From contig JBIOYL010000255.1 in NCBI GenBank assembly GCA_044870185.1, forward strand, positions 1-16,073: DNA of 16,073 nt, in the 5' to 3' direction. Both the position numbers and the translations under genes were made by a program. This DNA is from JBIOYL01 sp044870185. GTDB taxonomy: Bacteria; Actinomycetota; CALGFH01. Positions 1 through 5,373 of the stretch are shown in pieces (position 1 is the first letter of the stretch; each line of letters starts with the position of its first letter). The notes beneath the pieces are model-generated. The model was not told the origin of the DNA and made no database searches. It worked only from the letters and a program-made list of their open reading frames with translations.

Positions 1-1
1 G

Positions 2-868
2 CTCGGCGACCGCGAGAACCGCTGGACCTGCCGGATGCGCTACCTGGTGCAGGAGCTCGGCCCGGAGCGCTTCCGCGCCGAGCTCGAGCGCCGCGCCGCC
101 TTCCCGCTGACCCCGGCCGGGCAGGCGCTGACCCGCCGCGCCCGCGGCGACCACGTCGGCGTGCACGCGCAGCGCCAGCCCGGCCTGCACTACGTCGGCC
201 TGAACGTCACCGTCGGTCGGATGGCGGGCCGCAACCTGGTCGAGGCCGCCCGGCTCGCCGAGACCTACGGTTCCGGCGAGCTGCGGCTGGCCACCGACCA
301 GAACCTCATCCTGCCGGGCGTCCCGGGCGACCGGCTGGCCGACCTGCTCGCCGAGCCGCTGCTCGCCGAGCACTCGCCGACCCCCGGCCCCTTCGAGCGC
401 GGCGTGGTCGCCTGCACCGGCAGCGAGTTCTGCCGTTTCGCGATCGTGGAGACCAAGGCCAGGGCGGCGAGCTGGGCCCGCTGGCTGGACCGCCACGTCG
501 AGGGGGGCGGCGAGGACATCATCCGGCTGCACCTGTCGGGCTGCTCGGCCTCGTGCGCCCAGCCGCAGATCGCCGACATCGGCTGCCGCGGCGAGGTCGC
601 CCACGCCGGCGAGGCCATCGTCGAGGCGGTCGACGTGGGGCTTGGCGGCAGCCTCGGCACCGACGCGGCGTTCATCGACTGGGTCGAGGGCGCCAAGCCC
701 GCCGACCAGGTGCCCGCGGCGCTGGCGGCGCTCGTCGGCCGCTACCAGGCCGAGCGCCGAAGTGGCGAGCGTTTCCACCAGTGGTGCCGGCGGCTGCCCA
801 ACGACGAGCTGCGGGCCACGCTCGGCCACGACCAGCCGGGCGACGACCAGCCGGAGGAGCGGCGCTGA
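2..868 (+). CDS. Ferredoxin-type sulfite/nitrite reductase (siroheme, 4Fe-4S), 5'-truncated by window edge
   Basis: The reading frame is open from base 2 and the true start lies upstream of the window. The fragment (288 residues) is the C-terminal half of a siroheme-[4Fe-4S] reductase that performs a six-electron reduction of sulfite to sulfide or nitrite to ammonia in the cytoplasm. Direct evidence is the family opening GDRENRWTCRMRYLV and the coaxial cluster/siroheme cysteines in the C-X5-C and C-X3-C pattern: ACTGSEFC (Cys codons at 413 and 431) and SGCSASC (Cys codons at 542 and 554), followed by AQPQIADIGCRG. These match the NirA/SirA/Fsr C-terminal repeat. The stop overlaps the next start (TGATG), so it is coupled to an FrhB-type iron-sulfur protein, its likely electron donor. 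Sulfite and nitrite as substrates cannot be separated from this fragment. Family assignment is secure; substrate is open. Confidence 0.9.
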   Translation, partial: LGDRENRWTCRMRYLVQELGPERFRAELERRAAFPLTPAGQALTRRARGDHVGVHAQRQPGLHYVGLNVTVGRMAGRNLVEAARLAETYGSGELRLATDQNLILPGVPGDRLADLLAEPLLAEHSPTPGPFERGVVACTGSEFCRFAIVETKARAASWARWLDRHVEGGGEDIIRLHLSGCSASCAQPQIADIGCRGEVAHAGEAIVEAVDVGLGGSLGTDAAFIDWVEGAKPADQVPAALAALVGRYQAERRSGERFHQWCRRLPNDELRATLGHDQPGDDQPEERR

Positions 869-2049
869 TGGCCGGCTTCAAGATCCGCGACGAGATGAAC
901 GGCATCGCCGAGGCGCCCGGCAAGGTCTGGTTCTGGGAGCTCGAAGAGGCCGTCATCGACGCCGACCGCTGCATCCAATGCGGCACCTGTGTCGCCGTCT
1001 GCCCGAGCGACTCGATCGCCGTCGGTGCGAACGACCTGCCCGTGCTCGCCAAGATGTGCACCGGCTGCTCGCTGTGCTGGGACTTCTGCCCGCGCGGCGG
1101 CCTACGCCACGAGGCGACCTGGAAGCTCACCGGCGCGGACGGCGGCGGCCTGGACGCGGTGCGGGAGCGGTACAGCGCACGGGCGCGGCCCGAGGTCGCC
1201 GGGGCGCAGGACGGCGGGGTCGTCAGCGCCATCCTGGTCGCCCTGCTGGACGCCGGCGAGCTGGACGGGGTGCTGCTGGCGCGTGAGAGCGCCCGCGAGC
1301 CGTGGAAGGGCGAGGCGTTCCTGGCCCGCACCCCTGCCGAGGTGGCCGCCTGCGCCGGCAGCTTCTACAACCAGACCATGGCGCTCGGCCATCTCGACCT
1401 GAAGGGCTACGACCTCGGCCCGGCGCCGCGGATCGCGCTGGTCGGCACCCCCTGCGAGATCGAGGGCATCAAGGCGCTGCAGGCCCGCCCCTGGTTCCGG
1501 GGCAGCTCCCGCGGCGTGGACGCGGTCGTGCTCACCATCGCGCTGCTGTGCACCAAGAGCTTCAACTACGAAAAGCTCATGGTCGGCGAGCTCCAGCGTG
1601 CGCGGGGCATCCCCCTGGAACGCATCGGCCGGGTCGACGTGCTGCGCGGCAAGCTGCTCGTCCAGGACCACCAGGGCGCCACGCTGCTCGAGGAGCCGAT
1701 CCGCGACTTCCACGGCGCCGCGCTCAAAGGCTGCGACGAGTGCACGGACTTCCTCGGCAACGCCGCCGACCTGTCGGTCGGCAGCGTCGGCAGCCCCGAC
1801 GGCTGGTCGAGCATCCTGGTGCGCAGCGCCGCGGGCCGAAAGGCGCTCGCGCATGCCCTGGAGCGGCTGGAGCTGCGCGAGCTGGACCGGCCGGAGGCGC
1901 TGGCCAAGCTGGAGGCGCTCGACAAGAAGACCGCCTTCGCCCACCTCAAGCGGCCCTTCGACCCGGACGCGCCGCTGTTCGTGGACTTCGCCGAGCACCT
2001 CGAAGGCTACGCCGGCACCGACCGCGCCCCGGTGGTGCGCGACCGGTGA
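868..2049 (+). CDS. FrhB/FpoF-type coenzyme F420 oxidoreductase subunit with two [4Fe-4S] clusters
   Basis: This 393-residue protein belongs to the coenzyme F420 hydrogenase/dehydrogenase beta-subunit family, flavoproteins that oxidise F420H2 and pass electrons through iron-sulfur clusters. An N-terminal bacterial-type ferredoxin domain holds two complete cluster motifs, CIQCGTCVAVCP (Cys 35, 38, 41, 45) and CTGCSLCWDFCP (Cys 64, 67, 70, 74). The FrhB N-terminal segment follows (GGVVSAILVALLDAGELDG), then the C-terminal domain with GTPCEIEGIKAL and the CDECTDF...ADLSVGSVGS signature. The start is ATG at 868, overlapping the reductase stop by one base, with GGAGGAG at 853-859. By analogy with archaeal Fsr, where an FpoF/FrhB-like domain is fused to a sulfite reductase domain, it probably feeds electrons to the upstream reductase. 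Use of F420 is inferred from family and not proven by sequence; relatives act on other donors. Confidence 0.87.
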   Translation: MAGFKIRDEMNGIAEAPGKVWFWELEEAVIDADRCIQCGTCVAVCPSDSIAVGANDLPVLAKMCTGCSLCWDFCPRGGLRHEATWKLTGADGGGLDAVRERYSARARPEVAGAQDGGVVSAILVALLDAGELDGVLLARESAREPWKGEAFLARTPAEVAACAGSFYNQTMALGHLDLKGYDLGPAPRIALVGTPCEIEGIKALQARPWFRGSSRGVDAVVLTIALLCTKSFNYEKLMVGELQRARGIPLERIGRVDVLRGKLLVQDHQGATLLEEPIRDFHGAALKGCDECTDFLGNAADLSVGSVGSPDGWSSILVRSAAGRKALAHALERLELRELDRPEALAKLEALDKKTAFAHLKRPFDPDAPLFVDFAEHLEGYAGTDRAPVVRDR

Positions 2050-2375
2050 GCGGGGCGATGGCCGCGCCGCGCCTGGAGCTCGCGCCGCCCCCCGAGCCCA
2101 CCGAGCTGCGCGCCCGCACGCGGGCCCTGGCCGAACAGGACCCGGCCGGCGCCGCCGACCTGCTCGACCGGGGCACCTGGATCGCCGGTGAGCTGTGGCA
2201 GGCGTGGGGGGCGGCGCTGGAGCGCGCCGGCATGGGCCACGAGCGGCTCGCCGAGATCGCCGCCGACGACCGCAGGGAGCTGTGGCTGTGGGTGATGGGG
2301 GAGCGCACCTGGGCGCAGTGCGCCGGCGGGCTGGCCGGCCGCATCCGCCGCCGCCTGCCGCACCGCCCGACGTGA
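2046..2375 (+). CDS. Small unknown protein coupled to the reductase/FrhB pair
   Basis: The gene encodes 109 residues starting from GTG at 2046, whose GTGA overlaps the stop of the FrhB-type gene; ATG at 2058 (105 residues) is an alternative. I do not recognise the family. The N-terminus is Pro/Glu-rich (LELAPPPEPTEL). The remainder reads as amphipathic helices with several tryptophans (GTWIAGELWQAWG, RRELWLWVMGERTWAQC) and ends in a basic tail (GRIRRRLPHRP). It has a single cysteine and no cluster-binding motif, no signal peptide and no membrane segment. Position and translational coupling suggest an accessory subunit or assembly factor for the reductase complex, which is inference only. Codon use (high GC3) agrees with a real gene. 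The frame is also open upstream inside the FrhB gene, but that part is a shadow. Confidence 0.6.
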   Translation: MSGAMAAPRLELAPPPEPTELRARTRALAEQDPAGAADLLDRGTWIAGELWQAWGAALERAGMGHERLAEIAADDRRELWLWVMGERTWAQCAGGLAGRIRRRLPHRPT

Positions 2376-2425
2376 GGGCGGCGACACCGGCTCGACGTGC
2401 CGGCGGCGACGGCCGGCCGGGCGGC

Positions 2426-2647
2426 TCACTCCACCGCGTGGCGGTGATCGTGGGTGTGCGCCTCGCGCGCGTGCTCGCCGGCCGGGTCCGCGTGCGGCTC
2501 GTGGGTGTGGGTGACGCCGGCGTGGTCGTGCTCGTGCCGGTGGGTCGCCGTCATGTGCTCGACCTGCTCGCCGTGCCGCAGGTAGTGCGTGACATGCGTG
2601 TGCTCGTGCTCATGTGCTGTCGCCTGGTGCTCGTGCTGCTCGGCCAT
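2426..2647 (-). CDS. Histidine-rich small protein, putative metal-binding
   Basis: The gene encodes 73 residues, 21 of them histidine (29%), with no cysteine. His pairs are spaced HEH, THTH and HDHRH throughout and interspersed with Glu/Asp, a composition typical of Ni/Zn/Co-buffering or metallochaperone tails. There is no signal peptide or membrane segment, so it is probably cytosolic. The start is ATG at 2647, chosen because a near-perfect Shine-Dalgarno (AAGGAGG on the minus strand) lies about 6-8 bases ahead; the much longer upstream open frame is a shadow of other genes. It converges with the unknown protein of the reductase cluster (50 bp gap) and is divergent from the HTH gene. Metal binding is inferred from composition; the metal cannot be named. 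Histidine codons alternate CAC and CAT, so this is not a simple DNA repeat. Confidence 0.75.
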   Translation of the reverse strand: MAEQHEHQATAHEHEHTHVTHYLRHGEQVEHMTATHRHEHDHAGVTHTHEPHADPAGEHAREAHTHDHRHAVE

Positions 2648-2755
2648 CGCAGCCTCCTTGGGGCAACCTCGCTCCGGGGCAACAGCCTCCCGCACGCCCG
2701 CGCCGCCGTCCAGGGCCAGCCACCGTGGGATGGCGGCTTCGGTCGAAGGCCGTAG

Positions 2756-2761
2756 TAGGAT
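2756..2761 (+). promoter_or_regulatory. Candidate -10 box TAGGAT before the HTH gene
   Basis: TAGGAT fits the actinobacterial TANNNT -10 consensus and ends 9 bases before the ATG at 2771. The transcript would therefore have almost no leader. There is no Shine-Dalgarno in the gap and no convincing -35. The 123-bp divergent spacer (2648-2770) must also hold the promoter for the His-rich gene, which I could not place. Confidence 0.4.
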
Positions 2762-2770
2762 GCCGGCGTC

Positions 2771-3466
2771 ATGGACCGCGACGAGCTGCGGGCACGAGTG
2801 CGCGCGCTGCGCGCCAAGGGGCATTCTCCGAAGGAGATCGCCCGCGCGCTCGGCATGCCGCCCGCGGCGGTCGCCCCGCTCGTCAGGGCGATCGCCGCAG
2901 CAGACCAGGCCGGTGCCGTGGAGCACCGGCCCGTCGAGTGCTGGGTGAGCCCGGGCTGGCGCGAGGGACTCACCGTCGAAGGACACCCTGAGTGGCCCGA
3001 CGTCGAAGCCGCCGACCCCGGCGCGGCAGGCCTGGTAAGCGTGCTGGTCACGCGCGAGGAGCGCTACGGCAAGGTGCGTGTCTGCGGCTGGCTGGTCGAC
3101 ACCTGGTGCCTGGGGGTGAAGGACGTGGTCGGCCCGCGCGTCATGGACCGGCGCCGCGCGGCCGAGTTCATCCGCTCGTACTTCTCGGCCTACCAGGCGC
3201 CGCCGCTGGCGGCGCCGCTGGAGCTGGCCCGGCACCTGGTGTTCGGTGCGGTTGCGTATGCGCGCAGCCTCGGCTTCGAACCCGCCCGGGGCTTCCAGGC
3301 GACCACGGATCAGCTCGGGCCGTGGACGGGGCCGAGCGCCATCGGCTTCGGACGTGACGGCAAGCCCTTCTTCGTCCAGGGCCCCAACGACGACGCCGAC
3401 GCCATCCTGGCGACGCTGGAACGCTCCGTCGGGCTGGACAACGCCCAGTACGTGGTCCGCGCGTAG
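2771..3466 (+). CDS. Helix-turn-helix protein fused to an uncharacterised 'LGVKD' domain
   Basis: This 231-residue protein has two parts. Residues about 5-43 form a helix-turn-helix of the homeodomain-like/resolvase type (GHSPKEIARALGMPPAAVAPL), suggesting DNA binding. Residues about 85-231 carry a conserved pattern I associate with an uncharacterised bacterial family: VTREERYGKVRVCGWLVD, then TWCLGVKDV, later LVFGAVAYARSLGFEP, and near the end GRDGKPFFVQGPNDDA. The function of that domain is unknown to me. The stretch YARSLGFEPARGF is typical of proteins in which this domain stands alone or is attached to other modules. Start ATG 2771 is preceded by a TAGGAT box and no ribosome site, so the message is probably near-leaderless. 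It stands alone: divergent from the His-rich gene, and followed by a hairpin and a new promoter. A regulatory role is inference. Confidence 0.75.
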   Translation: MDRDELRARVRALRAKGHSPKEIARALGMPPAAVAPLVRAIAAADQAGAVEHRPVECWVSPGWREGLTVEGHPEWPDVEAADPGAAGLVSVLVTREERYGKVRVCGWLVDTWCLGVKDVVGPRVMDRRRAAEFIRSYFSAYQAPPLAAPLELARHLVFGAVAYARSLGFEPARGFQATTDQLGPWTGPSAIGFGRDGKPFFVQGPNDDADAILATLERSVGLDNAQYVVRA

Positions 3467-3491
3467 CCGCGGCCGGCAAGCTCGCCGGGAC

Positions 3492-3507
3492 GCCCGCCTG
3501 GGCGGGC
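3492..3507 (+). terminator. Short GC hairpin after the HTH gene
   Basis: A perfect inverted repeat of GCCCGCC and GGCGGGC (7 bp, 2-base gap; functionally a 6-bp stem with a 4-base loop) lies 26 bases past the stop at 3466. It has no T-run, as is usual for actinobacterial terminators. It sits between the HTH gene and the next promoter, which supports a terminator role. Confidence 0.45.
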
Positions 3508-3514
3508 CGTCCAG

Positions 3515-3561
3515 CGGCCCGCCGAAGCGGCCCGCCGAAGCGGCCCGCCTGGGCGGCCCGC
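3515..3561 (+). repeat. 13-bp tandem repeat, about 3.6 copies
   Basis: The unit CGGCCCGCCGAAG occurs exactly at 3515-3527 and 3528-3540. A variant, CGGCCCGCCTGGG, follows at 3541-3553, and a partial copy CGGCCCGC at 3554-3561. The array abuts a TACGAT -10 box, so it occupies the -35 and upstream promoter region of the operon that starts at 3605. It may be replication slippage or an iterated binding site. Confidence 0.8.
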
Positions 3562-3567
3562 TACGAT
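3562..3567 (+). promoter_or_regulatory. Candidate -10 box TACGAT for the 3605-6465 operon
   Basis: TACGAT matches the actinobacterial TANNNT consensus and is followed by a leader of about 30 bases with a strong GGAAGGAG ribosome site at 3591-3598 before GTG 3605. No -35 hexamer is recognisable because the 13-bp repeats occupy that position. Confidence 0.5.
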
Positions 3568-3604
3568 CGAGGTCGTCGGCCGTCAACCGCGGAAGGAGCT
3601 GCAT

Positions 3605-3937
3605 GTGGCCGTGTTCCGTATCCTCGAGGGTCGCGCACGTCCGGGCAGGGTCGACGAGATCGTCCGGCTGTTCGAGGCGCAGGCCGAGGCGGTCGGGCAC
3701 ATGGAGGGGATCGCCTTCGTGCAGGTGCTGCGCAGCGGCGACCAGATCCTCGGCATCTCCTGCTGGCACAGCGGCGAGGCGATGCAGCGGTATCTCGAGC
3801 TCGACGCCACCAAGGACTTCTATGCGCAGCTGCCGCCGCTGCTCATGGGCACGCCGAGCATCCGCACCTATGAGGTCGTCAGGTCCTTCGCCGGCGTGGG
3901 CGGCGCGGCGGGCCCGCCCGGCTGGCCGCGGGCGTAG
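3605..3937 (+). CDS. ABM-like dimeric alpha/beta-barrel protein
   Basis: The gene encodes 110 residues. The fold pattern is that of the antibiotic-biosynthesis-monooxygenase / dimeric alpha-beta barrel superfamily: strand MAVFRILEGRARPGRVDEI with a following helix, then strand FVQVLRSGDQILGISCWHS, helix EAMQRYLELDATKDFYAQL, and a last strand RTYEVVRSF. Such proteins are cofactorless oxygenases, haem-binding proteins or small ligand-binding partners, so the reaction cannot be stated. GTG at 3605 is the start because GGAAGGAG at 3591-3598 is optimally spaced (6 bases) and this frame gives the conserved first strand; ATG at 3603 is out of frame. The last 15 residues are Gly/Pro/Ala-rich and probably disordered. 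It is the first gene of a tight operon with two beta-sandwich paralogs and an amidohydrolase, suggesting a shared small-molecule substrate (inference). Confidence 0.72.
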   Translation: MAVFRILEGRARPGRVDEIVRLFEAQAEAVGHMEGIAFVQVLRSGDQILGISCWHSGEAMQRYLELDATKDFYAQLPPLLMGTPSIRTYEVVRSFAGVGGAAGPPGWPRA

Positions 3938-3988
3938 GGCGCCCGACGCTGGCGGCGGTCGAGCAACCTGGCGGAGGGTGACCTGACC

Positions 3989-4663
3989 ATGACGTGGTAT
4001 CTGCGCAGAGAGTGGGTCGACCAGGAGGACGGGATCGAGAACGTCATGCTCCACTACACCTGGTCGCCGCCTGGCGGCTGGCCGGACTGGGAGCGCAACC
4101 ACAACGCCCGCATGCTGGTGGACGCCGGCGGGTTCCCGCGCCGGCGCACGAAGATCATCAAGATGCCCCGCGGGGTCCACGACGAGCAGGCCGGCGGCTG
4201 GCGGCCCGACTACCGCCTGCACTACTACTTCGAGGTCTGGCAGCACGGCCGCAACTGGCACACCGATCTGGAGAGCCAGGACGTCGTCTACCGCGACATG
4301 GAGTACGTCGACCACGACGGCTGGGTGACCAACATCTGCGTGTACTGGGCGGTCTACGACTGGGAGGCGCCGATCTACAGCCCGATGGAGGATCCGCGCT
4401 TCCCGGCGGACTCGGAGTTCACCGCCGAGCGCTACTACGCCTATTGGGACAAGGACCGCTATCACCACAGCAAGAGCCAGATGCTGGGACAACTGCCGTT
4501 GCCGCACGTCTGGCGCACCCGGATCTGGGCGCCCCGCGGCGCCGCGGTGGTGCAGCAGTTCCACATCGGCCACCTGTACCCACCGCACGAGCGCTACGAG
4601 AGCTGGCTCGGGCCCGACGGCCCGTCCGGTCCTGGCGGCAACTGCTGGATGCTGCACCTGTGA
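3989..4663 (+). CDS. Trp/Tyr-rich beta-sandwich protein, paralog A, function unknown
   Basis: This 224-residue protein has 16 tryptophans and many tyrosines, with no signal peptide or membrane segment. I do not recognise a named family. It aligns along most of its length with the downstream gene: shared landmarks are EWVD..., HYTW..PGGWPDWE, DYRLHYYFEV, VCVYW-like strands, and PLPHVWRTRIWAPRG followed by FHIG. Residues about 15-85 and about 112-195 each show a similar order of strands ending in an alternating aromatic/hydrophobic strand, suggesting two beta-sandwich repeats. The HYTW...W pattern resembles the first strands of carbohydrate-binding modules, and exposed aromatics would suit sugar or ring stacking. 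This is inference. The start ATG 3989 has GGAGGG at 3973-3978. Second gene of the operon; a strong hairpin follows its stop. Confidence 0.7.
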   Translation: MTWYLRREWVDQEDGIENVMLHYTWSPPGGWPDWERNHNARMLVDAGGFPRRRTKIIKMPRGVHDEQAGGWRPDYRLHYYFEVWQHGRNWHTDLESQDVVYRDMEYVDHDGWVTNICVYWAVYDWEAPIYSPMEDPRFPADSEFTAERYYAYWDKDRYHHSKSQMLGQLPLPHVWRTRIWAPRGAAVVQQFHIGHLYPPHERYESWLGPDGPSGPGGNCWMLHL

Positions 4664-4664
4664 C

Positions 4665-4687
4665 GACGCCGCCCGGTGGGCGGCGTC
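4665..4687 (+). terminator. Intercistronic 10-bp perfect hairpin between the two paralogs
   Basis: GACGCCGCCC at 4665-4674 pairs perfectly with GGGCGGCGTC at 4678-4687 around a GGT loop. It begins 2 bases after the stop codon of paralog A and ends 12 bases before the ribosome site of paralog B. It could be a partial terminator or an mRNA 3'-end stabiliser that sets the ratio of paralog A to paralog B. Confidence 0.55.
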
Positions 4688-4715
4688 GGCGCGACCTCGA
4701 GGAGGAGCGGTGACG

Positions 4716-5366
4716 ATGAGCACGGCCGCGGACGTCATCCAGGGGCCGACGTTCGCGCTGAGCAAAGACTGGGTCGACCCCGCACCCGACATCGAGCTGG
4801 TCGAGGTCCACTACGTCTGGGGACCGCTCGGCGAGCCGGCGGACTGGGAGCAGGGGCAGGCGGCGGTCGCGGCGCCGACCGGTGCGGGCCGCCCGGCGCG
4901 GCGGGTCGCGGCGCTGGAGCTGCCCCGCCTCGTCGACGGGGCCGCCGACTACCTGCTGCACCATTTCTTCTTCGTCGCCGGCGGGGGCACGCGGGCGTCC
5001 ACACCGGTCGTCACCGAGCAGATCGGCACCCGTGAGGTCAGCTACCACGACCCGGACGGCCGCTACACGCACGTGGGTATCGTGTGGACGGTCGGCGGGT
5101 CGCAGGAGCCCAACTACAGCGCGGCGACCCTGGACGGGCTGCCCTTCTCCGGCCACGACGTCACCGCCGGTGGCGAGATGCTCACCCCGATCTTCGAGTT
5201 CGTCCAGGCGGTGCCGGTGCCGCACGTGTTCCGAGGGCGGGTGTGGGGGGTGCGGGGGCAGCCGGTCACGCACGCGTTCCACCTGGTCCGGCTTGGCAGC
5301 CCGGCCGGCGACGACGCCGAGCGCTGGGACGACAATGCCGGCAGCGGCTGGCAGCTCACCATCTGA
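4716..5366 (+). CDS. Beta-sandwich protein, paralog B, function unknown
   Basis: This 216-residue protein is a diverged tandem paralog of the preceding gene; about 15 of 33 residues match in the N-terminal block, which includes WVD, HY-W and DWE. Later matches are the strands DYLLHHFFFV, THVGIVWTV and PVPHVFRGRVWGVRG, then a FHLVRL strand. It is less aromatic than paralog A. There is no catalytic motif I can name, no signal peptide and no membrane segment. ATG 4716 is preferred over GTG 4710 because GAGGAGGAG at 4699-4707 is 8 bases from the ATG but only 2 from the GTG. Only 7 bp separate its stop from the amidohydrolase start, so the two are cotranslated. The paralogs may form a heteromer or bind related ligands, and a carbohydrate-binding-like fold is possible. 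Both ideas are inference. Confidence 0.7.
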   Translation: MSTAADVIQGPTFALSKDWVDPAPDIELVEVHYVWGPLGEPADWEQGQAAVAAPTGAGRPARRVAALELPRLVDGAADYLLHHFFFVAGGGTRASTPVVTEQIGTREVSYHDPDGRYTHVGIVWTVGGSQEPNYSAATLDGLPFSGHDVTAGGEMLTPIFEFVQAVPVPHVFRGRVWGVRGQPVTHAFHLVRLGSPAGDDAERWDDNAGSGWQLTI

Positions 5367-5373
5367 CCGGCCG

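Noticed and set aside
3512..3561. Possible CRISPR or attachment-site array
   Set aside because: The units are 13 bp, contiguous, and have no spacers. It is a plain tandem repeat.
4710..4712. GTG 4710 as start of paralog B
   Set aside because: It is only 2 bases from the GAGGAGGAG ribosome site, whereas ATG 4716 has the normal spacing.
2426..4792. 788-residue open frame on the minus strand
   Set aside because: Only its last 73 residues (from ATG 2647, with a strong ribosome site) are real. The rest is antisense to the HTH gene, the ABM-like gene and both paralogs, and has shadow composition rich in Arg, Pro and Asp.
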